Shown here: positions 1 to 12,925 of the stretch, piece after piece
Numbering within the stretch: position 1 is the stretch's first letter
Layout: each line of letters starts with the position of its first letter
DNA from: Aporophyla lueneburgensis
Taxonomy: Eukaryota; Arthropoda; Insecta; Lepidoptera; Noctuidae
NCBI GenBank assembly: GCA_932294355.1
Contig: OW028750.1
Coordinates: 9,052,501 to 9,116,500, forward strand
DNA length: 64,000 bases
Direction of reading: 5' to 3'
The notes under the pieces: generated by a model
Seen by the model: the letters and a program-made list of their open reading frames with translations, nothing else
The model's database searches: none
What the model was told of the DNA's origin: nothing
Translations under genes and position numbers: made by a program

Positions 1-3000
1 GAATTTAATTGGCAGAAGTAACCAAAGCAAAGCAAAATATTCATTAATACCACAAGCAAAAGCAATTATGTGTGCGTGTTAGAAATAATTGCTCAGATTT
101 AAGTGCATAACTTCATAATTTGTTAATTCGCAGTAACAAATTAGTAATAATCCATCATTATTGCTCAGAACATCGACGACATGGCCTAGATGTCAACGGC
201 GGACAATTTTATATTTGATAACACCGTGAAAATGGGCGATGTAAATCTGCAAAACAAAACAATCACAAATGACAAAACCCAAGTCTCATTTTCCCTTGTT
301 CCTACGCTCTGATGTCCCAATTCTCCGGAAATAATGGTTTAGATTGCATTGTTTATAATAACGGAGTTTCAGCTAGCCTTTTGTTCAGTGTTTTGTCTCC
401 AACAGTTATAGGTTTTTATAGTGTTATAAAGACCTTAACACACACTTAACACAGACATTGATTCACGTTTTGATTCCTAAATGGGATGATTATACGCTAT
501 TATTCCGCGGTAGCATCACCACATAATTGTCCAAGGTGTCTAAAATCCACAACAAATACAAATGCTAGTAAATTGTTTGTATGAATATCTACCAAGGTTT
601 CCCTTCTTCATTCCTAATATTGCTTAATTGCTTCAACCTCCAGTGTAGGACGAGCAACAATAGAAACTTCGCAAGGCTCTTTAACGCTAATGTTTAAGCT
701 GGATAACTTTTCGGCACCATTGTTAGCTTAGCTGTTGGCGTCGCACGGAACCGTTCACTTCCGAGGAACATTGCTTTCTTGTGCAACCCACGTGAGATAC
801 TTCACGGGTCAACTTGGCTTGTTTTTGTTAGTTTAGTTAATGTCTTCACTCATTACCATTTCTATAGTGTCGTAACGGTCGTAACTAGGCTACGAACGTT
901 CGCATGACTTACATTGTCCGCGCTCAGTTCTTTTTGTTTTTGTTGCCAACCAATGCAGAAACTGTCTTTGAATTGTCATTCTGGTCCGTATCAACAGGTG
1001 ATTTTATGTCCGATCTTATTAGTTTAATGTCGTCGGTCGGCTTAACGAGAATCTCTTGAAAAGGTGTTGCTCGAATCATTGATTGGTACTTCAGATTTGG
1101 AAGTTATTCCTTACCTGAGCGTTGGCGTGCATCCTCGTTCAGTTCAATACCCCCAGCTCGTCGGTCCTGACACTCCAATATTGACAATGTGCCCCGAACT
1201 TTTACGGCCTTATGCCAACTTTTAAATGCATTCGCTTGAGCATGCGCTATGTATCGGAGGAAAAATGTGGTCGCCCGAGCGGCGCCACAATTTTATACGT
1301 ATTTATTGGATGACCCTCAGAAATTCCAAATTTCGCTGTTGACCAGAATTCTGAATGCACATTGTTTTATTTTAGGATGTTGAGACGGGTTTTAGTTAGT
1401 AGCCAATGTTTTTTTGCATTCCGTTCGACCATATGAGAAAATTTATGACTGAAGGACGAAGGTACTCTTCGATGCAACTTGTCTTAATTAGGGCAGGTAG
1501 GATCCATAACTTAGATACACCCCTGTCATTTTCCTAAATATTAATATCGCATATTTCAAATATTGATTTCAATTTAAACCCATTCATTTGTTGTTAATTT
1601 TGCCTTGAGCAGAGATTTCTGATGATGACATTTAAAGTCTGACTTGAATAATGGCAGAACCTCCGCATTTTTATTTACGCCCTTCGTAAAGTTGTAACAA
1701 AAGAGCATTATTAAAACTAATACCTCTGTTTTCCCACACTTTAACAGGTGCTTGTTTATGATGCAAAAGAGGCATAGATAACAGAGCTGTGAGGTAAAGC
1801 ACGTTTGTCACGATCCATGCTTTATCGATAAACATCAAATTGTTTTTAATGAATTAACGCAACCTCGTTGCAATATTTATTACTAATTGTATTTGTCGTA
1901 AATTCTGATTATCTTCAAAACAGTGCAATAGCAATGACTCAGAATATTTCGATTAGACGAAATATAATATCGAACGTTGCATTATTGTTATGTCACTTTG
2001 TAATGTTATAAATATTGGGTAACGATCGTAATCTATATAATGAATCGTCTACATATCGATAAAATAATTTTAAACTGACAGTTCATTTTGCGCAAACTTC
2101 GTTGTAATTCTAAACAATAATTGTAAACAGCATCTATTGTGTTATAAAATTTTGTTACCATTTTATTACTAAAATAAGTTTTTAACCCCAATCTGAAACT
2201 GAAGACATTTTTGTAACGTTGATCGTTTAAAAGCGTTGCTAACGATTGTATTGCGTTTTTCATCAGCTTCATTATTTACCTAATTAATTATTAAATTCAG
2301 CTTCAATTTTCGGAGATTAAATTAAGAATTTCACGATTACATTTCATCACGGGGAGGACAAAAGGCGGCTCAAATGGAAAGTGGCGTAAGCAAGCTGGGC
2401 GCAATACTTTAATCTTGAAAAGTATTAAAACTGGTTGGATTTAGAAATAGAAGTTTTAAAGTGACATCCAGATTCGCAATTTGCGCGTACGTGGTTGTTG
2501 CTTAAGATGGTTAGCTTTTTAACGATGTTTTTTATTCGAAGATTTGGAATATTCAATGAAGTGTATACAATATAAACCGCAATTTCAAAATAGGTACAAA
2601 GTACAAACCATTTCTATTTTGCAACGTTTGTAAAAATATAAATGCAGCTCCGCTTGTGGTTTTCAGATTCCAAGTTTCACAATAGTTGATTCATAAAAAT
2701 CTGATTTTTTCCTATGTTTATTATTTCAAAATCTTAGCAGCTGGCTCCGCGTGTTTTTATTTTTTATTAATTTATTCCATAACTCTATGCAAAGATGACG
2801 ATAGTATAAAGGATTATAAGGTTTAATTGCCATGAAGCTTTGTCATATACCACTAGCTTACACATAAACATACAAATAAAAACATTCATTGCAATCCTTA
2901 GGTACTCTATTTTATTTCAGTAACACTCAATAGTATCAATAAAAAATACAATCTAATACGAAATCATATTTCGCACACCATAATCAAATTTATTGCAATC

Positions 3001-3030
3001 ATAATACGCGTATTGTGTACCCCCATAGAA
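1..3030. other. AT-rich stretch without a recognisable gene
   Basis: No ORF here has coding character or a family match I recognise. One patch, about 705-1310, has more CG dinucleotides than its surroundings and includes a minus-strand TATAAAA (about 1293-1299) just upstream (on that strand) of a GC-rich run. This is too little to call a promoter. No repeat family was recognised. Confidence 0.5.
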
Positions 3031-3103
3031 GGGTCCGTTGCAATCAATCAATACTACAGCCGGCGCGGGCGCAGGTCAATGCTTCCACACAACATGGCTC
3101 AAG
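3031..3103 (+). CDS. candidate short first coding exon (low confidence)
   Basis: A GC-rich island in AT-rich DNA contains ATGs at 3081 and 3094 in the same frame. The second lies in a good insect start context (ACAACATGG) and is followed at once by a donor-like AAG|GTAAAG. Read through, the second ATG gives MAQGKVKV and then a stop 18 codons in. MAQGK resembles the N-terminus of small basic UPF0390 (C19orf53-like) proteins, but eight residues prove nothing, and I see no lysine-rich continuation downstream. A pyrimidine-rich acceptor-like tract ending in TAG lies just upstream, so this could also be an internal exon. It may be chance. Confidence 0.2.
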
Positions 3104-3563
3104 GTAAAGTGAAAGTATCGAAAGTGCTACTGTTCAAATGCTTTTATTGACCATTGTCTATTTTCAAGGAAAAGTGAAATTTTCTTATTTTAAATGACAA
3201 TTACGTCATCGATTTAAAACTGTTCTTTATTCAAATTGGTAAATTATAGAAATATGAACGTGATCTTATTGTTTTTAAAAACGGTCTGAGTGCCCTGTGC
3301 CTACTGTATTACATAACACTTCTTGATACTTTTATCAATGGAGCAGGAGTGAAGAATTTTAATTTGTTTATTCATAATTAAGATCGAAGTAAGAATCCGA
3401 GACAAATTTTTAATCAACGCTCAAGCTGTTACGGTACTTATTTATGTTATTGTTGTATAATATTTCTTCAATTTCACTCGCAATACAAAACCTTTTGTTG
3501 AATGGATTTTAAAACAAATAATTGCAATGGCATAACAACAATTATCATTCTGTTTCATTATAG

Positions 3564-4440
3564 CTAACGTTTTATGTGAACTACGAATTACAAAGTTATG
3601 GCGCTTTTGCTTACGTTTTTGACGTAATAGAAGATGGACAAACCATCAATATTCGCGCTTATTCAGTCAAAAGTAGAGCATTTGGCCAATTGGCGCTTAT
3701 ATCCAAGTGCTTTCCGAGAATTTCTTCATCAAGAATATTTATCGATGCTGAGAGGAATGCTAGATGTCTTCCGAGTGATCGTCGCTTGTTTCGACATCTA
3801 GACGTGGATGTACGCGAATGTCACATTCATATTAATGAGTTACGAACGTTTAAGTTTCTTGTGATATAAAACGGAGTTTTAAATAAGTCTTGTACTACCT
3901 ACCAAATCTTTGTGAATATTTCGCACTAAGAATAACACAACAAACGTAAACAATTATAAAAGAAGACAAAAGCTAAATGATGTGCTGATAGATGGAGGTG
4001 GTGTTCTCTAGTTTCTGTCTACAAAAACAAACAAAAGACATCGTGACAATCAAGACAAAATATATCGTGCAGTAACTGCTCCTGCAAAAAGTCTAATAGG
4101 GGTCAAATTAAATCGCAAATGTCAATGTAGCAGCTCACCATCTTCTGACATGTTCAAAGGTCATGGAGGTGGAATCATATCAAAACAAACAGGAACGATG
4201 TCGAAGCAACAGTTGCATCACGCGCAACGCAATTGTACGTCGCAGACTTTGTGAATTTAGAGACGTTAGAGAAATGTCTAACAAAAATATAGTTTGTCTT
4301 TGCAGAAAAAGCGAACAGCTGTCGCATGTCTTTTATGTATGTCTTTTTCTTTCTTCTTTCGTGATATTTTGGTGTATTTTTTTTTTTTTTTTTGTTCGGC
4401 AGATTTTAATTTGTTCCATGCAAATAAATAAAATTGAAGT
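3564..4440 (+). other. open stretch after an acceptor-like site, ending near AATAAA
   Basis: A pyrimidine-rich acceptor (ending TTATAG at 3563) precedes a frame open from 3564 to 3869 (about 101 codons), with more CG than its surroundings. A second open frame covers 4112-4546, and an AATAAATAAA tract lies at about 4424. The product resembles no family I know. There is no in-frame ATG; the frame could only start at GTG or through splicing, and joining it to the 3.1 kb candidate exon at the obvious donor puts it out of frame. It could be a decayed exon or chance. Confidence 0.12.
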
Positions 4441-5790
4441 GTCTGTTTGCAATGTCAAAATAACAAGTCTACTAAATAAAAATATATTCTTACTCATAAC
4501 AAAAAAAAAATATCGGTTTGTTCCGGCTACTCTCCGGAACAGCTAGACCAATTTTGACTTCCAATCGCAGTTAGCTGATGTTATAAGGAGAAACCGACTA
4601 TTTTTGTCTTGGTAGCATATTTCCGTGAGATATTTTCCGAATTCCACGTGGCACAGCAAATTTTTACTCATAAGGAGAAATTTACCAGAAATTTTGAGTA
4701 ATTTGCAATAGGCTCTTAATGCTGCTATTGAAATAAGCTGAAGATAACAATAACAAAAACTCGGATGTGCACCCAAAAATAACTAGCTCAAACAAAAACA
4801 AGTGAACACTGTCACCTATCCTATTACCCAATCCATTATTCTCAGATCTAGAACACAGTAACTGACACTCATCCGACACAATAGACGCGATGCATCCGAT
4901 TAAATGCATATACACGATTATGATAGCTGCAGCAACCGTCGTTATTGCAAAATTGCTTTAGAATCTAAACGTTGGTAACAATGTAATGTTTCTGATAGAA
5001 ATGAGCCTTCAAGAGGATATATGATCGGAAGTTTTAATTGTACACAAGTCATAGTCTTTAATAGAGGAAACAATTTGAAAAGTGTTAATTATACACTCTG
5101 TTGTCGTAACTTTGTATATGACTACAAAGTGTATATTTCATTTCAGTTTTCTGGGTAATGTTTCAACGTGTGGCCTGCTTCCTTTCTTGACATAAAAGTA
5201 GAAGATCTGTTTCTAGCTTTTTGTCATTTGTTTTATTGCTAACAATAACAACTACTTGACTAAGAGCACTACTTACGACATTATTTTACACCTTGTCTAG
5301 TTCAATGTCTAAATATTTTAAGAGCACATAAAACAAGTTAGCAATTTAATGTGACATTTTTAATCTACATACAATTTGTGGTCATGTTTTTGCGAAACGC
5401 TTTTAAAGTTGCCGTCGATTTCAAAGGAACAAAGCTCTTGAAATCTCTTTGAATATTAAGGTAAAGCCGTTTCATTATCGGTTATTGTATTATACATTGT
5501 AATATTTGTAATATCACTTCGTTTCAACACGCTTTGGTATAGCACCAACAATTTTGACACAGCGCGTCTAAAAATCGTGACTCTTGGGACAGATCGCAAC
5601 ACCATCCTTACAATCACTATGATTTGGTAAATCCTCATTATTGTGATGTTTGAAACGTAATCGAAAATGGGCAATTATGTCGATGCCATTCAATTGTCCT
5701 AAATCGTCACTGGAAAGAACAATAATGCGGCCTTCAGGTTGTAACACTTGTAACAAATTCGTATTGCAAGCCGAAAATAAAACATGAAGA
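4441..5790. other. unannotated AT-rich stretch
   Basis: No gene or clear repeat. A short perfect hairpin (GTTCCGG/CCGGAAC, 7-nt loop) lies at about 4520-4541. It is followed by text resembling the 'ccgaaacggctagaccgatttt' type of line common in Helitron-like elements, so an old scrap of that kind is possible. Confidence 0.4.
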
Positions 5791-5792
5791 AG

Positions 5793-5995
5793 TAAATATA
5801 TGGGTAAGTTCACCCACGTGGAAGGCGGAAATCGTCTCACGGGAATATACTATCGGGACATAAGTAGTTTCTGTCCTTCCCCAGGATGTCATTTACCTCC
5901 TTGTCAAATTTTATCGAAGTCCGTTCAGTGGTTTAGGCATGAGAAGGTGACATATAGACAGAGTTCCTTTCGAATTATAATTTTAGCATGAATGT
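5793..5995 (-). mobile_element. Helitron-like element fragment
   Basis: On the minus strand this runs from a TGCTAAAATTATAA-like 5' region, through the usual 'ccactgaacggacttcg' line, to a decayed GC-rich 3' end (GTGGGTGAACTTACCC). The order and wording match the other Helitron-like copies in the window, for example 45406-45798. The terminal CTAG is lost. The apparent ORF across it is not a gene. Confidence 0.6.
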
Positions 5996-8497
5996 CATCA
6001 AAAAGGAGTTTCTTCAATCAAATTATTGCCAAACACGAACCGCTATAAATTATTTTTGACGTGATATGCATTTGAAATGGCTTATTACTATTGCAAGTAA
6101 CACTTACGAGTCTGCAATTGAGTGACATTACCAATTCGTTCTATAGACTGAGTACTATACGTTTACTTAAGGCATTATTCTATGGTCCGTGTTAGGCGTT
6201 GATGTTTTCTTACTATTTATGGGAAGTCAATGCCGATAAAAGATTAACATCTGTACTTGGAGGTTGTATGTTTAACTTGTTATTTATGATCGTGTTTTAT
6301 AGCCAGTACTATTTGATGTAAAAGCTCAGACACTACAATAGTTGAATAGGTATCAGCTGACCGAAACACTGTGTTTAAAACTTGGTTCAAATCGAATATG
6401 ACTAATTCGACTTGAATTTATATTCAAGGCACGCGCTCGGAATTTGTGTCAATAATTCAAAAAATATCACAGTCAATATTAATGAATATTCATAACCACA
6501 AATATTAGTAAAAACTCTCGATATTGACACTGCATTCACCGCTAGAAGCGACCTTGATAGCGTTTCGCTTGCCCAGTTAGGTTGCAAAGAAACTTCTTTG
6601 TTAGCAAGTGCTGGCAAATTAGCAATACACACCCGAACTGAACTAGTTTAGAACAAGTCGTTTCGAAACGTTTCTGTTTAGTTCATAATAGCAGTACATA
6701 CTTATTTATCAAATTCAACAGTAACTGCTTCTATTGTTTTTGTTTTTGCTGCTATATGATTAACGTTTACTTCATCAGCAGTTGTAATGTTAATAATAAT
6801 AAGCGTTTCAATGTTAACTTATACTTGTTCTGAATTTCTCATATCTTCATTCATGTTTTATTACTCGTATTCAAATGCAAAAATAGCCATAAGAAATAAT
6901 GAATGAAATAAACCTTTGCACGATTTTGCAACGCTTGTCTATTTCATAGTGTCGTTTATTACAATATCGTTATTGGATTTGCGTGTGCCTATATATATAT
7001 ATCTGTAGATATATATTAATATCGGAACAATTTATAGTAATTTTAGTGAGTTGTTCAAGTGATTGTCAAAGCCAGATTAAGTGCAAAACGCTAGTCACGG
7101 ACATTGAGTAACGTTTTGAACTTCTCAATGCACAGCGACACAGCTTTGACTTTTGCGTTGTCATTTCCGATTAACAATAACGTTTGAATAGGACTGCAGA
7201 TGTAGCATCTGTTTATGAAGCATTAAAGTTGCAATTAAATGACTCGTCCCTAATTTTACCATTATTTTGATATGATTGATTTCCAATACTTAATGTAGCA
7301 AGTCGATTTTTTTCAAACCGAATCCGTGGAGAAAACTTTACAGGTACCAAGATGTTTATGAATCTTCTTTTTTTTTGTTTTCACCGTTGCAATTGGCCAC
7401 CGTGACATATTTTTCCAATTAATCTTGATTGTTGCGAACAGACTAGTGTACCTCTTTCGCATGACCATTTTTGTAGAGACTATTACCTACTGAAATTATG
7501 GATATATAGGAATGATTGTAAATGATATGCACATATCTACCTCGTAACGTACCGGGCAGGATGTTTTTGAAAATATCGCTACTGAGTATAAGGGAGGATA
7601 ACGTTGATTGCAAAATAAATTATGAAAGCATAATTAAGACAATCTTTAAGTCTGCATTATCTTCAATAAACATCCTTATTCGTTGCATCTTAATTTCTTT
7701 GCAACACGGAAAGTATGATTTTGCATTAAAAAGCCAATAACCAATTGGCTTTTATGATGTTCCTTCAAAGAGAAATTTATCACGGTGTAGTATTTTACCG
7801 AGGCAGAATTCTGCAACCTCCATATCTTTGGGCCTGGTCACCATATTTGCATTGGAATGATGGAGCCTGTAATTCGATCCGGTAGAGCTTCTGTATTTAA
7901 GTTTTACAAAAAATCTTCGAAATGTTGTCATCTTTAAAAATGGTTATAAGTCTTGCTTTGCTGTATTTTCACTTCAAGATTTACGCGCAATATCACTGTA
8001 CCTAGTCTATAAAAAAAACTATGAAGCATGACAAAAATCTTTCTACATTACGTATAATCAAAAAGTTATCATTATAATCTGCATTATAGACGGCCAGTAA
8101 TTCCAAGTTATAGTTAGATACACGCCAGAATTACTTGCAACTTTAGCATGACATTTCAACGAGCCATTCTAAATTTAATTTTGTATGATTGACTGTACAT
8201 ACCTACAAGTATGGATGGAGCACCCATCAATTAGTTCTAAATTCAATGCAAAAACAGTTGACTATCTCTAAAAGACCAAGGGTAAAGTTCAGGGTAATAA
8301 CCTCACCATATATTGTTGCAAACAAACGTAGATTTTGCAAATCTCCTGTATATTCGGAGAATGCAAATAAAAGAAAACCGCAGGGGTCATAAACCGATGG
8401 TAGTAACACTTGAAAGATGGTCGTGTTTTCTTTTGTTGTTGTTGCATGATCAAGCATCGTCATTTCTTCACTGTAGTCAGAGTTTGTTATTAAGAAA
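5996..8497. other. unannotated AT-rich stretch with a (TA)n run
   Basis: No coding or repeat signal recognised beyond a short (AT)n microsatellite at about 6990-7005. The ORFs are short, AT-rich and without family resemblance. Confidence 0.5.
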
Positions 8498-8557
8498 TAG
8501 CTTTTGCTCGCGACTTCGCCCACGTGGAGCTGGGAAATGATTCCACGGCAACGATCT
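8498..8557 (-). mobile_element. Helitron-like 3' end scrap
   Basis: AATAGCTTTTGCTCGCGACT and the following TTCGCCCACGTGGA are the reverse complement of the conserved GC-rich 3' terminus (hairpin, AAAAGCTA) seen in the other copies. It abuts the RTE fragment that follows. Confidence 0.6.
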
Positions 8558-9090
8558 AAGATCTAATCCTCATTTAGAAAACTGGATGACATTTTTAGAT
8601 CAGCTAAAATTCCACAGTGTCTGAAGTCCCGCCTCCATAACCCGTGTGTTTTGCCCACCATGACGTACGGTGTTGAGACATGAATGCACATGCAGGAGGC
8701 TTTGTAAAGGTTAGGAGTTGCACAGAGAGCCATGAAGTATTCCATGCTTTGCATCAGGCTCAGACCGAGATCCAAACGTCAAGTTACGAAAACATTTTCG
8801 AAGGTCTTCGAAATCAGAAATCGTATTATGGAGCTGAAATGTATTTGGGCAGGACCTGGCAAGGCGCAGTGTTGACATGTGGAGTTAGGCTTTGACAGAG
8901 TGGCGTCCAAAAATTGGAAGAGGAGATTTCGGTACATTTCGTAACATTTTTGCAATAGCTGGCAAAACCTGGATGGAGATGGCACAGGAGCATGGTGATT
9001 GGCACAAAAGACCAGAGACCTATGCCCAACTGGGAGTTATTTCGGGCTGTGAATGATGATGATGGTGATGATGACGAACGATTTTGTACA
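8558..9090 (+). pseudogene. decayed RTE-clade LINE, C-terminal reverse-transcriptase region and (GAT)n tail
   Basis: Translating the + strand with frameshifts recovers in order the RTE-type landmarks after the catalytic core: IPQCLKSRLHNPCVLPTMTYG at about 8608-8670, RAMKYSMLCIRL, then IMELKCIWAGP, WRPKIGR-like text, and a region before the end corresponding to 'AGKTWMEMAQEHGDWHKR'. It ends with AGACCTATGCCCAACTGGGA and a (GAT)n microsatellite at 9051-9076, the typical 3' tail of this clade. Multiple stops and frameshifts make it dead. A shorter relative lies on the minus strand at 50578-50825. Confidence 0.75.
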
Positions 9091-10642
9091 TTGTTTTCTT
9101 TACTTACACGCACACACTGACACAAACGCCAGAAAAGCTCCCATTCGGTATGGGATTTTTCCGACAGTTTTCGACCAACAATAATTTTCATATTTCAAAA
9201 AACCTGAAATAAATTATGAACTAAAACCTTCCTCATGAATCTTTCCGTCTTTTGGTGGAAACTGCAAGAAAATACAGCCGCGGCGGGGGACTTTGTTTTA
9301 TAATATTTAGGATAACACTTGTCTTACTTTTGTTAGTAGGTATTCAGCCAGAGGTTGTTATGAATTCTACAGTGGGTTTAAACCGTGACATTCCATTTCT
9401 TAATGGAGTGATTGACCTTATATTGACCAAAATGGACGGCAAGGTTGCAAGTTAAAAATACATTATTTAATTTTTCATTAAAAATGTAGGTATGACCGTA
9501 GACCACTCAGCAAATGGTTCAAGATTCTTACTTAAATTAATGTTGATTACCGTATGAAAAGTATTAAGATGAAACCATTATGTAGTTTTAAGTATTGATT
9601 GAATGACAACAAAGCTGTAAGCAATTATTGTTAATACTAAAGTTAACTTTGAGGTCGAAACGGTTAAATTTACAGTCAAATCCATTAAAAAATTGTCATA
9701 AAGTTGAACAACAATCGTATACGAATACGATAGTGCATTGACCATCGTAATTAATATTATCAGCAACATCATTAGATCCTAATTTGATTTTAAATATATT
9801 TGCAATATACTAACGAGTTTCATTACCATTTTTTTATTTAATTCTACCTTTTTTAGCACCAAAACCTTTGGTGGTAAAAAAATAATTACTGAAAAATAAA
9901 TAGTGTAACTCGATTAAAATTATCGTAAAAAGTTGTTTATGGTTTAATCGAATTAATGTAACGACTCGATCGTTGACCCACAGAATGTTTTATTGTAGAA
10001 GATTTTAATATTTATGTGTACACGTATTAAATTGACCTAGTTGTTCCGTTTTATACAAACCGGCTTTAGCACGCGAGACCACTTGTAGAAGAAAAGTATT
10101 ATATTCGTGGAGGTATTATTAAGTTTTAAAAATAAGTGGCCTGTTTCAAAATTAAACATTAACAATATTTTTTAATTTATCTGTAAACAATTAACAAGAT
10201 CACTTTCAATTAACATAGAAGTACAATTTCTTTACAATTTTAAATATTGCTTACAATTTAAATCCATTTTTGCTGACCTAACCGTAGCCTTGGCAATCTA
10301 CATTAAAAAATGTTATTGGTAGAGAATGGTTAGCAACTGTCACAATTGCGGTTTACAAATAACTAGCGCCTAAACAAACATGTACGTACTCAAAAAAGTC
10401 TGAAATTATGTTAAATTCGTCTAGTATAAAACTTTGAATGGGTTTAAATACGTGTGTACCTGCCAGTAGATTTATAGCCGACTATTCTGTACTTATATCT
10501 TACTAATTGATACGATATTGAAAACTGAACTAAGTAGGTACCACTTATTTATGTGGGTAGCTAACTAGCTATACCTTAGTTAATTTAGGTAAATATAGAA
10601 ACATTCCTATCCTGAGATTTGAGACAAGAGTATAGTTTGACT
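9091..10642. other. unannotated AT-rich stretch
   Basis: No gene seen. A small near-palindrome around ACCAAAACCTTTGGT lies at about 9858-9872. The 67-codon ORF at 9252-9455 has a hydrophobic segment but no recognisable family, and a GC-rich start (CCGCGGCGGGGG) that may be a repeat scrap. Confidence 0.45.
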
Positions 10643-10905
10643 GGCCTGTTAGTCTAGTGGTCAGTGACCCTGCCTGCTAAGACTGAGGTCGTGGTTCGAT
10701 TCCCACTCAGGACAAATCTTTGTGTGATGAGCACAATCATTTTTTCTGTGTCTGGGTGTTATTTATCTAAAATATGCATGGATTTAGAAATATATAATTA
10801 AGTATATATATCAGTTGTCTGGTTTCCACAGTACACTCAGTACAGGCTGTGCCAAGTTTGGGATCAGATAACAGTGTGTTGGTTGTCCAAAGATATTATT
10901 ATAAA
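10643..10905 (+). mobile_element. tRNA-headed SINE, near full length
   Basis: The first about 72 bases mimic a tRNA. Box A (TTAGTCTAGTGGTC) is at 10649-10662 and box B (GGTTCGATTCC) at 10693-10703, so RNA polymerase III could start here. The body (GTGTCTGGGTGTTATTTATC, later TGCCAAGTTTGGGATCAGAT) is one I recognise from lepidopteran genomes. It ends in an AT-rich tail. No clear target-site duplication. Confidence 0.8.
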
Positions 10906-12142
10906 GATTTTCTTTTTCAGACGTTACATGTTCCATGTGTTACTATTTAGTATTATTTTAATTCGCTGTTTTAGCAGTGAATGGGAGTCCTAAGAAGAGG
11001 CCGTAAACGGGCTTAAGTGTTCTTCCCCTGTTTTGAATTCTTTGAATGAGATTTATTCATCAGATCATGTGAAAAACCAATGACTTATCCAATCGTGGTC
11101 AGACAATTATTTTGTGGAAACGATAATGATTCCTAAAATCCTTAAGCCATAACATCGTACTTTAAAACATGAATCAATACAAATAATCCGAAGAACTTAA
11201 AATACGAAGAATAGGTTTCAAATTAATCAGTGCTTAAATATAATCCTCAATAGGCACCTACCAAGAGTTGCTTTTTAAATGACGAAAAAAGGAAGAGTTT
11301 CTCAAGTTGACGCGTATATTTTTGTTTTCTTTCTGCGAATGAATGACGTTTTCCTGTTCTGAAAGATTGTTGGTTTAGGTTCATTCTCGGAAAGTAATTT
11401 ACGTGATTCATACATTAAATTCTGTTTTAAGTTTTACTACACATGTATCGTCATTGTTGTCATTAAAAACAGTAAACATTAGTAACTGGCTATTTATTAG
11501 TCATAATATTTTACTCTATTTTTAGCCAAATATACGACGCAAAGGAGGGGAGGTTGTGTGTTTATCAGTTTGTTCCTTTTTGACACTAGAGACCAAACGC
11601 GTTGTCAGACTTTGATGATTCTTACGTCAATTGATTTGTCTTAATCTTGCGAGTGTCACTAAAGACATGACAGTAATCAAAATCCATCTTTTATAAAGTT
11701 CACTTTTTACGCAATCGGGTTTTTACATTCTTATATATTTTAATTTCATATAAAAATTTATTTGTCAGAAAAACAGGCACAAGATAAGTTTTTATCAAAC
11801 TGCACTGATATATTCTGGTTCAATCTCCAAAAGAGATAACCAGGGTCGTTGCATATAGTTGAAGGTTATTAACACGCAGTGAATGTTTTCAAACGACATT
11901 TAATTTGATAAATTAACTGTTGGCATTCTATTACTTAAATTCAATTTTATTTGAAAACTTATATAATATTTCTTACTAAACTTCAAATATATCCGAACGC
12001 CCTGATTACTTATCTCTTTTGGTGAACGTACTTAAATTAAGAAATAACATTATAATTAATGCAAATGCATTGATCCCTACATTACATAAAACGGATTAAA
12101 CCCAGTTTCTCTCAATTTACCGCTTCAGACACATGCACAATC

Positions 12143-12161
12143 AATCTATCTATCTATCTAT
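12143..12161. repeat. (ATCT)n microsatellite
   Basis: About four and a half units of ATCT. The surrounding 10906-12273 is otherwise AT-rich DNA in which I see no gene. Confidence 0.9.
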
Positions 12162-12273
12162 TTACGTGCAACAAATCATTAACATCAATAGCATTCACTT
12201 CTTTTGACCCAGCTCAAACTCACTGACATTTATTCTCAATTAAATGTTATCACTAAACATTAATCTTTAGAAC

Positions 12274-12396
12274 TAGGCCCCGCACATCAAGCTATACATT
12301 TCCAGTCTTAGCTGAGCTCGCATTGTGTAGATTTTTCGTGCAATGAAAAGTCAGCTTATACTGGAAATGTACAGCTTGACCTATAGCCGTGCGTAC
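12274..12396. mobile_element. MITE-like inverted-repeat element, TA-flanked
   Basis: Left arm CAAGCTATACATTTCCAGT (12288-12306) matches, with one change, the reverse complement of the right arm ACTGGAAATGTACAGCTTG (about 12360-12378), and the similarity runs on into TTAGCTGA. Outer parts (CCCCGCAC / CGCACGGC) diverge. TA lies at both ends. The CATCAAGCT word also occurs in the MITE at 26681-26819, so they may be distant relatives. Confidence 0.55.
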
Positions 12397-12585
12397 ATAA
12401 GCTCAAATTGACAATCTTAACTATGATATAAGAACGAATTACTTCATACGTAATCATGAAATGTCATTTGAAGATCGAATTGGTGATGGTAACCTGAAAT
12501 TATTATTTTCATGCATGAATTAATCGATTTGGCTTTTGGAGGTGGTCGCAAGAGCATGTCACAAAATGAGTCTCTTAGAGTTTCA

Positions 12586-12925
12586 GAAGGGTCTTTTTTT
12601 TTGGATGGGAAATCATCAAATGACTTCTCCCGCTCTGGGCGGAGCGGGAGGGCGTGTCAGACTTTTACTGACTAAAACCCACCCGCGTGCCTTCAGTTGC
12701 CCATGTACCAGGGTCGTGGTATCTCTTTCGAACAATCTCGCGACCCTGGCAGGTTCAGTAGGGTCTGCCAATTGCTTCGCCCATCAACTGGGCACAAATC
12801 TAACTCCGAGCTGCTACTGAGAAAATTCAGATAGTAAAACCCAATAACACCCATGCCTGACCTGAGAATCGAACCCAGGACCTCATGCTCAGTAGTACCG
12901 CTTGCTACCACTAGACCAACCACCA
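12586..12925 (-). mobile_element. chimeric tRNA-headed SINE (head, core, alternative tail)
   Basis: On the minus strand: tRNA-like head with box A TGGTCTAGTGGTAGC and box B GGTTCGATTCT, a core (TGTTATTGGGTTTT, then TTGTGCCCAGTTGATGG), then a tail module that begins GCCAGGGTCGCGAGATT and ends CATTTGATGATTTCCCATCC plus A-run. The same head and core at 14665 and 35795 carry a different 3' tail. The tail module stands alone at 27143, 52165 and 59423. ORFs across it are not genes. Confidence 0.75.

Noticed and set aside
9252..9455. A small membrane protein gene (67 codons).
   Set aside because: One hydrophobic stretch in AT-rich DNA is weak evidence, and there is no family resemblance or promoter or splice context.
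10643..10714. A tRNA gene.
   Set aside because: Boxes A and B are present, but the arms do not close into a proper acceptor stem and the sequence continues into a known SINE body.
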